A program made the translations under genes and the position numbers. From an uncultured Mucilaginibacter sp. (lineage in GTDB: Bacteria; Bacteroidota; Bacteroidia; Sphingobacteriales; Sphingobacteriaceae), in NCBI GenBank assembly GCA_903885865.1, contig CAISKH010000083.1:1-7289 (forward strand): 7,289 nt of DNA, in the 5' to 3' direction. Positions 1-5,078 of this stretch are shown here, one piece after another. The notes below the pieces were generated by a model that did not search any database, was not told the DNA's origin, and saw only the letters and a program-made list of their open reading frames with translations. Within the stretch, counting starts at the first letter, position 1, and every line of letters starts with the position of its first letter.

Positions 1-556
1 GCACCACGAAGCTTGTCAGAATTGATCTTTGCTTTTCCTGTAAGGCTTTAAATTTTACATTCATAGCATGTGTGAACTCTGCTGTGTTTTGCTTACTCTG
101 CGGAGTTTCATTTTTCTCTTTATTCAGTTTCGCGGCTTCTTCATTAACCGGTTTTAATTCTAGGGTGAGGTCCCTGCTTTCCTCGTTTATTACCGAGCCG
201 GTAACTTTAGCATTAATAACAGAATCTCTGCCTGTGGTTACTGAAATAGTGCCTTTATCCAATAAAAAACCCAATACGTCAGTCAGTTTTTCCAATTTCG
301 CCAGGCCCTCTCCTTTATGAGCAATAACCAGGTAAGCATTTCCTGGCTCCAGCAATTCGCCTGTAATGGTAAATTTTCCGTTAACTATCATTGCAGAATC
401 AACAACCCTGTTGGCGCCTAACTGGTACAGCAGGTATGCCCTGGCAGGTGCGTTCAGGTTACCTATTTGGCTGTTTATTGTAAAAGTTTGTGTAAGGGCC
501 TGCGCAAATACCAACGAAGGCAGCAAGGTGATTATAAAAATGAATAGTTTCTTCAT
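1..556 (-). CDS. Exported DUF4369 / TlpA-like thioredoxin-family protein, 3' part missing
   Basis: The frame is open from the ATG at 556 to the left edge (185 codons), so the C-terminus is missing. Residues 1-18 look like a Sec signal peptide: Lys-Lys, a hydrophobic core, then LVFA before Gln-Ala. There is no lipobox cysteine, so the product is probably periplasmic rather than a lipoprotein. Residues of about 25-130 resemble the DUF4369 beta-rich domain found N-terminal to TlpA/AhpC-type thioredoxin domains in Bacteroidota; typical patches are NGKFTITGEL and GNAYLVIAHKGEG. A charged, probably helical segment (about 130-180) follows. The thioredoxin domain with its CxxC would lie outside the window, so the redox role is inferred from family architecture. 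No Shine-Dalgarno is visible. The gene starts 58 bases after the arginase-family stop on the same strand; I see no clear promoter in that gap, so co-transcription is possible. Confidence 0.72.
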   Translation of the reverse strand, partial: MKKLFIFIITLLPSLVFAQALTQTFTINSQIGNLNAPARAYLLYQLGANRVVDSAMIVNGKFTITGELLEPGNAYLVIAHKGEGLAKLEKLTDVLGFLLDKGTISVTTGRDSVINAKVTGSVINEESRDLTLELKPVNEEAAKLNKEKNETPQSKQNTAEFTHAMNVKFKALQEKQRSILTSFVV

Positions 557-614
557 GAATAAATAAGTACTGATGTATGGTTGATTAACGCATAATAACA
601 GTTGTGATTGCCTT

Positions 615-1793
615 TCAGGTTAATTTTTGATAAGTGCGCCACCAAAGATCGGGCATTTCGCCGGCTACCGCGGTTTTGTAATCATCATACCGGCACGGTA
701 TCAGATGAAAACGCTCGTTACGCGAGCCGCCGGTAGGGTAGGCCACCTGCATCCACCAACGGTCTGATTTTTTGCTTTTTACAAATACCAGTTCATGCCC
801 GTCATGTTTCAGGTTGGTTTTATAAATAAGGTATTGCGATTTGGGGTTAAGCGGGAATTCTTTTTTGCGGTTATAAAAACCGTCAATAAAATACCATATC
901 ATTTGCGATAGCAGCATGGCGGTTTGCCCGTTGCTGTCGTGAGCCGGGTTAAATTCGTAAAAGCCGATGGAGGTTAGCTTATCATTAAACCCCGCGTAGC
1001 GACATATTTGACAGGCTTCCTCGCCATAAAAACCGTTAGGAGTAGCGTTGGCGTTGCCCATCGCATCTGACGAGCGTATGGCCCGAATATCAAAGCTGAC
1101 CATGCCGGCATTACGGATAATCGGTTCGGCAACGGTTATATCGCCGCTAAACTCGCCCAGGCGATGTACATCAAAATAAAGCTTTTCCATTACCCGCAAG
1201 CTATCCTGGCTGGCAAAAAAAGTTTGATAACCAAGGTTGCTGTAATTGAACAGGTAGTTGGGCTCATGCAGAAATATTTTATTCAAATAGGATGCTGAAG
1301 TTGTTTCCAAACTATCCGGTCGCGCGTCATCATCCAGGTCAAAATGCGAATCAATAACGACGAGATCAACCTTTTTTTCTAAAGTTTCATAGCCCAGGTA
1401 CTGTGCATAAGTAAGGTCCTGGCCACCGCCGATTATTACAGGTATAATGTCCTTTTTGATCAATTCGGCAACTACCGTTTTAAGCGCGAAATAGGTATCG
1501 GTAACGGTTTCGCCACGGTGTATGTTACCCAGGTCGGCAATTTTGGTGGTATAGGCACCTTCGTTTAACAGGTACAGTTTTTCGCGTACATGATCGGGCG
1601 CCAAAGCGCAACCCGGGTTATTTATGGCATTCCTATCCTCCTGGACCCCTATTATTGCTATATCTGTTTCCTCAAGGTCCGGAAAAGCCACATCGAATTG
1701 CGCTATCTTACTGCCTACCTGGCTGCTGTAATAGCCATTTTCGGGAATAATGTTTTGTAGATCGACAGGTGTAAAAAAATCAGATAAGGACAT
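615..1793 (-). CDS. Arginase/ureohydrolase-family protein, Bacteroidota 'formimidoylglutamase' type
   Basis: 392 aa from the ATG at 1793. A longer frame opens at 1844, but its extra 17 residues are encoded by a palindromic repeat, so that start is rejected. The ureohydrolase fold is recognisable from residues 122-126 (GGGQD, where arginases have GGxH), 148-152 (DSHFD, matching DAHxD), 233-243 (SFDIRAIRSSD, matching SxDxDxxDP) and Glu280 in FYEFNPAHD (matching the EVNP motif). The C-terminal stretch of about 90 residues (aromatic-rich, with SDRWWMQV near the end) is typical of the Bacteroidota subfamily usually named formimidoylglutamase. True enzymes bind two Mn ions and hydrolyse guanidino or formimino groups, as in arginine or histidine catabolism. 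Here the motif-1 His is Gln125 and the second Asp of motif 3 is Arg237, so that activity is doubtful. No other hut or arginine-catabolic gene is nearby. Family assignment is firm; the reaction is not. Confidence 0.85.
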   Translation of the reverse strand: MSLSDFFTPVDLQNIIPENGYYSSQVGSKIAQFDVAFPDLEETDIAIIGVQEDRNAINNPGCALAPDHVREKLYLLNEGAYTTKIADLGNIHRGETVTDTYFALKTVVAELIKKDIIPVIIGGGQDLTYAQYLGYETLEKKVDLVVIDSHFDLDDDARPDSLETTSASYLNKIFLHEPNYLFNYSNLGYQTFFASQDSLRVMEKLYFDVHRLGEFSGDITVAEPIIRNAGMVSFDIRAIRSSDAMGNANATPNGFYGEEACQICRYAGFNDKLTSIGFYEFNPAHDSNGQTAMLLSQMIWYFIDGFYNRKKEFPLNPKSQYLIYKTNLKHDGHELVFVKSKKSDRWWMQVAYPTGGSRNERFHLIPCRYDDYKTAVAGEMPDLWWRTYQKLT

Positions 1794-1806
1794 GGGCGTG
1801 AATGTG

Positions 1807-1814
1807 CAAATATG
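1807..1814 (-). promoter_or_regulatory. Possible -7 box of the arginase-family gene
   Basis: The minus strand reads CATATTTG, one mismatch from the Bacteroidota TAnnTTTG box, 13 bases before the ATG at 1793. It would give a very short leader. A second copy of the same 10-mer (1841-1850) is an alternative. No convincing -33 TTTG was found, so this is tentative. Confidence 0.3.
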
Positions 1815-1816
1815 CG

Positions 1817-1835
1817 CCTGCCTACCGCAGGCAGG
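1817..1835. repeat. Short GC palindrome CCTGCCTACCGCAGGCAGG
   Basis: Perfect 7-base arms (CCTGCCT / AGGCAGG) around a 5-base loop. It sits between two identical copies of GCAAATATGC (1806-1815 and 1841-1850), as if inserted in the surrounding repeat tract. I recall this palindrome as a dispersed element in Bacteroidota genomes. There is no T-run beside it, so a terminator role is unlikely. It creates the false N-terminal extension of the arginase-family frame. Confidence 0.7.
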
Positions 1836-1922
1836 GATATGCAAATATGCAGATAGATGTGCGGATGTGCAAGTATGCGGATGTGCAGATGGTTTTTTAA
1901 TTTTAGTTAATCAAAAAATCTG

Positions 1923-1930
1923 CACCTTTG
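1923..1930 (+). promoter_or_regulatory. Possible -7 box of the SDR gene
   Basis: CACCTTTG, one mismatch from TAnnTTTG, lies 27 bases before the ATG at 1958 and inside a TTTGCACAT repeat unit. A weak -33-like TTAG lies at 1903-1906, 16 bases upstream. Tentative. Confidence 0.35.
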
Positions 1931-1957
1931 CACATCTTCATATCTGCACATCAAATA

Positions 1958-2923
1958 ATGATACTGGTTACAGGTGCTACAGGTTTTTTAGGTTCAGAAC
2001 TGGCAAAGCAATTGGTTGAAAAGGGTGAACGTATCCGCTGCACCAAACGTGCCACTTCTGTTATTCCGTTTATATTAGTTCCTTATCCTCAAATAGAATG
2101 GGTTGAGGCAGATATAATGGATGTTTTCGCCCTCGAAGATGCGTTGAAAGATGTAACCAAAGTTTATAATTGCGCTGCATGGGTATCACTAAAACAGGCT
2201 GATAAAAAGCCGATGATACGGACCAATGTTACGGGGATGGCTAATTTGGTTAACCTATGTTTGGATAAGAATATAAGGCTGGTACACGTAAGTTCGGTGG
2301 CGGCCATAGGCCAGGCAAAGCCCGGCGAACTGACAACCGAGAACCATTTCCTGGATGTAACAACCGAAGATGACGGTTATGCCATATCAAAGCTGGAAAG
2401 CGAAATGGAAGTGTGGCGTGGTATTGCCGAGGGATTGAACGCGGTAATTGTTAACCCGGTAATAATTATAGGCGCTAACGCTGGCATTGAAGGCAGCGGG
2501 CAGCTATTTGAAACTGTTCGTAAAGGGTTGAAGTTTTACACTTCGGGTGGGGCCGGGTTTGTTGATGTGGAGGATGTAGCCAAATGTATGATAGCATTAA
2601 TGGAAAGCAATAGTACCGAAGAGCGTTATATTATAAGCGCCGAAAACCGCAGTTACAAGCAAATTACCGCCGAAATAGCAAAAGGCTTTAATATAATCCC
2701 ACCTGCAATATTAGCCCAGCCCTGGATGATGGAACTGGCATGGCGCGGGGCGGCAGTTATTGGCTTTATAACCGGCAAGCCCCAGGTATTGGATAAGGTT
2801 TCCGCGCAGGCCGCTACACAAATCCGTGATTTTGATAATAGTAAGATTAAGGGAGCAGTTGATATAGTGTTTAAACCAATAAGTAAATCGATAGGGGAAA
2901 TTTGTGAAAGATTGGATAAGTAG
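1958..2923 (+). CDS. NAD(P)-dependent epimerase/reductase, extended SDR family
   Basis: 321 aa. The start at 1958 puts the beta-1 strand and the nucleotide-binding loop at the N-terminus (MILVTGATGFLG, with GxxGxxG at residues 6-12), as is usual for the family. An upstream frame from 1928 would add only repeat-encoded residues. Other extended-SDR marks are NCAA at 71-74, HVSS at 110-113 with the catalytic Ser, the catalytic pair Tyr141/Lys145 (YAISK), NPVIIIG at 166-172 and FVDVEDVA at 201-208. The overall pattern recalls the dihydroflavonol-4-reductase-like branch, which reduces carbonyls or epimerises sugars with NAD(P)H. The substrate cannot be read from the sequence, and no sugar-pathway genes are adjacent. 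No Shine-Dalgarno is present. Length is normal and the catalytic residues are intact. It converges on mtgA. Confidence 0.88.
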   Translation: MILVTGATGFLGSELAKQLVEKGERIRCTKRATSVIPFILVPYPQIEWVEADIMDVFALEDALKDVTKVYNCAAWVSLKQADKKPMIRTNVTGMANLVNLCLDKNIRLVHVSSVAAIGQAKPGELTTENHFLDVTTEDDGYAISKLESEMEVWRGIAEGLNAVIVNPVIIIGANAGIEGSGQLFETVRKGLKFYTSGGAGFVDVEDVAKCMIALMESNSTEERYIISAENRSYKQITAEIAKGFNIIPPAILAQPWMMELAWRGAAVIGFITGKPQVLDKVSAQAATQIRDFDNSKIKGAVDIVFKPISKSIGEICERLDK

Positions 2924-2951
2924 TTATCAAGTTAGTTCTGCAACTATTGTT

Positions 2952-2973
2952 CCCCCTTCAGGGGGTTAGGGGG
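2952..2973. repeat. C-run/G-run repeat between convergent genes
   Basis: CCCCC TTCA GGGGG (2952-2965) forms a 5-base-pair hairpin, followed after TTA by a second GGGGG (2969-2973) that abuts the mtgA stop codon. The element fills much of the 50-base gap between the SDR and mtgA stops. It resembles a run-of-C/run-of-G element I recall at gene ends in many Bacteroidota genomes. It lacks a T-run on either strand, so it is not a classical intrinsic terminator, though it might act as a bidirectional block or an RNA 3'-end stabiliser. Confidence 0.6.
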
Positions 2974-3663
2974 TTAAAAATCCAGCGGCCCCAATCTACG
3001 CATGTTTTTCATAATCAAATATTGGCGGTGCTTTACATAGTCGCTCGGATCAGTGGGCGACCATTTTAGCGGATCGGGAAAAATGGAAGCTATGGCTGCG
3101 GCTTGTTTTTTGGACAAATCAAAGGCGTCTTTATGAAAATAGGCTTGCGAAGCAGCCTGAACGCCATATATGCCGTCGCCCATTTCAATTACGTTTAGGT
3201 AAACCTCCATAATGCGTTTTTTGCTCCAGAATATTTCTATCAGCAATGTAAAATAAGCTTCAAACCCTTTGCGGATGTATGACCTCCCCGGCCATAAAAA
3301 AACATTTTTGGCGGTTTGCTGCGATATGGTGCTACCGCCTATCAGCTTGTGCGAATGCTCATTTTTATCAATGGCTCGTTCCATCGCCTTAAAATCAAAA
3401 CCGAAATGGTCTAAAAAGGTTTGATCCTCGGCGGCTACGGCGGCGCGTTTCATGGGGTCGGCAATATCGTCAAAGTCGCGCCATTGTTTGTCTATCTTCC
3501 AGGGTTTGCCTGCTGCTTTTTGTTCAAAACCCCGGCTTAGCATCAGCCAGGTAACAGGCGGGTTAACAAAACGGTATATGATCACCCATAAAACAGTTAT
3601 CCCGATAAATAATATCACGAACAGTTTAACAAAGCGCCAAATGAGTTTCCAGAAACCTTTCAC
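2974..3663 (-). CDS. mtgA: Monofunctional biosynthetic peptidoglycan glycosyltransferase (GT51)
   Basis: 229 aa, starting at a GTG codon. This start keeps the whole N-terminal membrane anchor (about residues 8-30); the next in-frame Met (41) would destroy it. The enzyme polymerises lipid II into glycan strands at the outer face of the inner membrane. GT51 motifs are intact: EDQTFLDHFGFD at 79-90 with catalytic Glu79, GGSTISQQTAKN at 109-120, and KRIMEVYLN at 149-157 with the second Glu153. There is no transpeptidase domain and the length matches MtgA, so this is not a truncated class A PBP. It lies downstream of the ribosomal operon on the same strand but is separated by a strong terminator and 196 bases, so it is probably transcribed separately. 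I found no clean promoter; TATTTTAG on the minus strand (3668-3675) is close to the -7 consensus but only four bases from the start. Confidence 0.95.
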   Translation of the reverse strand: MKGFWKLIWRFVKLFVILFIGITVLWVIIYRFVNPPVTWLMLSRGFEQKAAGKPWKIDKQWRDFDDIADPMKRAAVAAEDQTFLDHFGFDFKAMERAIDKNEHSHKLIGGSTISQQTAKNVFLWPGRSYIRKGFEAYFTLLIEIFWSKKRIMEVYLNVIEMGDGIYGVQAASQAYFHKDAFDLSKKQAAAIASIFPDPLKWSPTDPSDYVKHRQYLIMKNMRRLGPLDF

Positions 3664-3677
3664 GCAACTAAAATATC

Positions 3678-3723
3678 TTAATTAGCACGAATTTCACGAA
3701 TTAATTAGCGCGAATTTCACGAA
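3678..3723. repeat. Two tandem copies of a 23-base repeat upstream of mtgA
   Basis: Bases 3678-3700 and 3701-3723 are adjacent copies of one 23-base unit with a single difference (GCACG versus GCGCG). Each unit contains TTAATTAG and the smaller internal repeat CACGAA/TTTCACGAA. It lies 14 bases before the mtgA start codon, so it is probably in its leader or promoter. Similar CACGAATTTCACGAA sequences are, as I recall, widespread intergenic repeats in this phylum; no function is assigned. Confidence 0.75.
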
Positions 3724-3763
3724 TCCTTGTTCCTTCTGTACGAAACTGATTTTTTTAGTAACT

Positions 3764-3796
3764 AAAAAAGGTGTTTAGCTTGCACTAAACACCTTT
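3764..3796 (-). terminator. Rho-independent terminator of the rpsF-rpsR-rplI operon
   Basis: A perfect 12-base-pair stem (AAAGGTGTTTAG at 3767-3778, CTAAACACCTTT at 3785-3796) closes a 6-base loop. On the minus strand the stem runs into TTTTTT (3769-3764), the expected U-tract. It lies 63 bases beyond the rplI stop. The T/A runs just beyond (3751-3769) form a second palindrome that overlaps the U-tract. Confidence 0.88.
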
Positions 3797-3810
3797 AAAA
3801 TTCTTATTAA

Positions 3811-3851
3811 AATTCCGCATTCGATCCCGATAGTTATCGGGACGAATTCCG
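3811..3851. repeat. GC palindrome with outer arms and flanking direct repeats
   Basis: The core TCCCGATAGTTATCGGGA (3825-3842) has 8-base arms and a 2-base loop. It is extended by ATTCG (3819-3823) and CGAAT (3843-3847), with one bulged A. The 7-mer AATTCCG occurs at 3811-3817 and 3845-3851, overlapping the right arm. It lies in the 3' untranslated part of the ribosomal operon, between the rplI stop and the terminator. I recall this core as a dispersed Bacteroidota repeat. There is no T-run, so termination is left to the neighbouring hairpin. Confidence 0.65.
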
Positions 3852-3859
3852 AAATCAAA

Positions 3860-4303
3860 TTACTCTGCTACTACCGAAAAAGGAACCTGTACCTTAACTT
3901 CTTTGTGCAGGTTAATAATTGCGGTGTAATCACCAACAAATTTTGGCTCCTGGTCAAAAGTGATACGGCGACGGTCAACGTCAAAACCTTCTCTTTTCAA
4001 CGCGTCAGCAACCTGTATAGTGTTGATGGCGCCGAAAATTTTACCGGTTTCGCCTGCTTTGGCGCCTATAGTTAGTTTCACGCCTTCTAAACGGGCAGCG
4101 ATAGCATCGGCATCCTTGCGAATTTTTTCTTGTTTAAACGCTGCTTGTTTCAGGTTTTCAGCTAAAACTTTACGTGCAGATTCAGTAGCCAGTATGGCAT
4201 AACCTTTCGGAAAAAGATAGTTGCGGCCATAACCGGGTTTAACGGTTACCACATCGTCTTTATCGCCCAGGTTTTTTATGTCTTGTTTTAAAATAACTTC
4301 CAT
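3860..4303 (-). CDS. rplI: 50S ribosomal protein bL9
   Basis: 147 aa, the normal bL9 length. The N-terminal rRNA-binding domain carries the family signature VKPGYGRNYLFPKGYA (residues 21-36). A charged connecting helix (about 40-75) leads to the C-terminal domain (about 76-147). bL9 binds 23S rRNA near the L1 stalk and helps maintain reading-frame fidelity. It is the last gene of the rpsF-rpsR-rplI operon, 17 bases after the rpsR stop, and is followed by a terminator. The ATG is preceded by a strong Shine-Dalgarno, which is unusual for the surroundings. Confidence 0.98.
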   Translation of the reverse strand: MEVILKQDIKNLGDKDDVVTVKPGYGRNYLFPKGYAILATESARKVLAENLKQAAFKQEKIRKDADAIAARLEGVKLTIGAKAGETGKIFGAINTIQVADALKREGFDVDRRRITFDQEPKFVGDYTAIINLHKEVKVQVPFSVVAE

Positions 4304-4311
4304 GTTTTCTT

Positions 4312-4317
4312 ACCTCC
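4312..4317 (-). promoter_or_regulatory. Strong Shine-Dalgarno of rplI
   Basis: The minus strand reads GGAGGT eight bases before the rplI ATG, in the 17-base gap after rpsR. Six bases match the anti-SD core. Apart from rpsR, no other start in the window has such a site. Confidence 0.8.
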
Positions 4318-4320
4318 CGA

Positions 4321-4584
4321 TTATTTTAATGAGTCTGTAACATAAGGTAATAAACCAATATGGCGCGCACGTTTAACAGCTTGTGCCACTTTACGCTGAA
4401 ACTTTAACGACGTGCCGGTTAAACGGCGGGGCAATACTTTACCCTGGTCATTAATAAACTTTAATAAAAAGTTAGCGTCTTTGTAATCAATATACTTTAT
4501 ACCATTCTTTTTAAAACGGCAGTATTTTTTACGGTTATCCTCCACTTTGGGGGCAGTAACGTATTTAATTTGCTCGTTAGCCAT
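4321..4584 (-). CDS. rpsR: 30S ribosomal protein bS18
   Basis: 87 aa with the full bS18 core: KKYCRFKKNGIKYIDYKD (residues about 19-36), NDQGKVLPRRLTGTS (about 45-59) and the basic helix QRKVAQAVKRARHIGLLPY near the C-terminus. bS18 pairs with bS6 on the 30S platform. Its ATG overlaps the last base of the rpsF TAA stop (TAATG), which suggests translational coupling between the two partners. A Shine-Dalgarno lies inside the end of rpsF. No ssb or priB gene separates them, unlike in some other phyla. Confidence 0.98.
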   Translation of the reverse strand: MANEQIKYVTAPKVEDNRKKYCRFKKNGIKYIDYKDANFLLKFINDQGKVLPRRLTGTSLKFQRKVAQAVKRARHIGLLPYVTDSLK

Positions 4585-4952
4585 TAGTTTGCTGCCTCCT
4601 CCACTTTAGCTGCGGGTTTCTTGTTAAAGGCACCGCTGCGTTTTTTGTCGTTGTAAGCAACGGCATGTTTATCCAAAGAAATGGTTAGGAAACGCAAAAC
4701 ACGCTCATCGCGCCTTAACTCTACCTCCAATTTGTTAATTAAATCACCCGGAGCCTTAAATTCAGTTAAGTGATAGTACCCTGTAGTCTTTTTCTGAATA
4801 GGGTACGCTAGTTTTCTCAAACCCCAATTATCCTCCTGGACAATTTCGGCTCCGCCATCAGTTAAGGTTTTGCTGTATTTGGCTATGGCCTCCTTAGCAG
4901 TTTCCACTGATAGCAACGGGGTTAGAATGATCACGATTTCGTACTGTTGCAT
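4584..4952 (-). CDS. rpsF: 30S ribosomal protein bS6
   Basis: 122 aa. The ferredoxin-like bS6 fold is recognisable from MQQYEIVIILTPLL (1-14), NWGLRKLAYPI (about 43-53), TTGYYHLTEF and DERVLRFLTISLDKH. The lysine/alanine/glutamate-rich tail is a common variable bS6 end. bS6 binds bS18 on the 30S platform. It is the first gene of the operon, and its own start has no Shine-Dalgarno (the upstream bases are A/T-rich). The 3' end contains GTGGAGGAGGCA, which encodes Val-Glu-Glu-Ala and also serves as the rpsR ribosome-binding site. AAGGAGG (4889-4895) and CAGGAGG (4832-4838) also occur inside the gene, so SD-like strings are not avoided here. Confidence 0.97.
   Translation of the reverse strand: MQQYEIVIILTPLLSVETAKEAIAKYSKTLTDGGAEIVQEDNWGLRKLAYPIQKKTTGYYHLTEFKAPGDLINKLEVELRRDERVLRFLTISLDKHAVAYNDKKRSGAFNKKPAAKVEEAAN
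4595..4602 (-). promoter_or_regulatory. Strong Shine-Dalgarno of rpsR inside rpsF
   Basis: The minus strand reads GGAGGAGG, with AGGAGG ten bases before the rpsR ATG. It overlaps the Glu-Glu codons at the rpsF C-terminus. Confidence 0.78.
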
Positions 4953-4979
4953 TTATTATACTTGATTTTTAATTAATTA

Positions 4980-4993
4980 CCCGATAATTCGGG
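4980..4993 (-). promoter_or_regulatory. Small hairpin at the 5' end of the rpsF leader
   Basis: CCCGA / TCGGG arms (5 base pairs) enclose a 4-base A/T loop. Given the promoter position, the hairpin would sit at or within a few bases of the transcript 5' end. bS6:bS18 binds a structured rpsF leader in other bacteria. Whether this short hairpin does the same job is unproven; it could simply protect the 5' end, or the transcription start could cut into it. Confidence 0.35.
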
Positions 4994-4996
4994 GTG

Positions 4997-5027
4997 CAAA
5001 TGTAGCAAGATATTTTGATTTTTCAAA
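4997..5027 (-). promoter_or_regulatory. Bacteroidota-type promoter of rpsF-rpsR-rplI
   Basis: On the minus strand, TTTG (5027-5024) is followed after 19 bases by TACATTTG (5004-4997). This matches the -33 TTTG / -7 TAnnTTTG pattern of the primary Bacteroidota sigma factor with normal spacing. It is the best promoter in the window. The start codon is 44 bases downstream of the -7 box. Confidence 0.75.
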
Positions 5028-5050
5028 CGGAAAATACTGTTATTTATATA

Positions 5051-5058
5051 TACTTTTG
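5051..5058 (+). promoter_or_regulatory. -7 box of the aldo/keto reductase gene
   Basis: TACTTTTG is an exact TAnnTTTG match 20 bases before the ATG at 5079. No -33 TTTG lies at the usual distance; the nearest, at 5014-5017, is too far. It is divergent from the rpsF promoter. Confidence 0.55.
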
Positions 5059-5078
5059 AGATAAGCATTTTACCTTCA

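Larger units (their letters stand above)
1794..1957. repeat. Divergent intergenic region built of degenerate ATGTGCAAAT-like units
   Basis: The 164 bases between the divergent arginase-family and SDR genes are mostly degenerate units of about 10 bases. On the left (1802-1890) they read ATGTGC(A/G)(A/G)(A/G)T on the plus strand. On the right (1918-1952) they appear in the opposite orientation, as in ATCTGCAC and TTTGCACAT. The arms are separated by an A/T-rich spacer (1891-1917). The exact 9-mer TTTGCACAT occurs on the minus strand at 1802-1810 and on the plus strand at 1927-1935, in each case pointing toward the neighbouring gene. GTGCAGAT (1883-1890) and ATCTGCAC (1918-1925) form a perfect 8-base inverted repeat; with the T6 (1893-1898) and A6 (1913-1918) runs they could fold into a long imperfect hairpin. 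The region probably carries both promoters. Confidence 0.65.

Noticed and set aside
72..566. Two plus-strand frames (72-320 and 366-566)
   Set aside because: Both lie opposite the continuous minus-strand frame that has a signal peptide and a DUF4369-like domain.
1794..1844. 17-residue N-terminal extension of the arginase-family protein
   Set aside because: Encoded by the repeat and the GC palindrome; the internal ATG at 1793 gives a normal family N-terminus.
1750..2019. Cys/Ala-rich 89-codon frame across the divergent intergenic region
   Set aside because: It overlaps the starts of two real genes and its sequence comes from the ATGTGC-type repeats.
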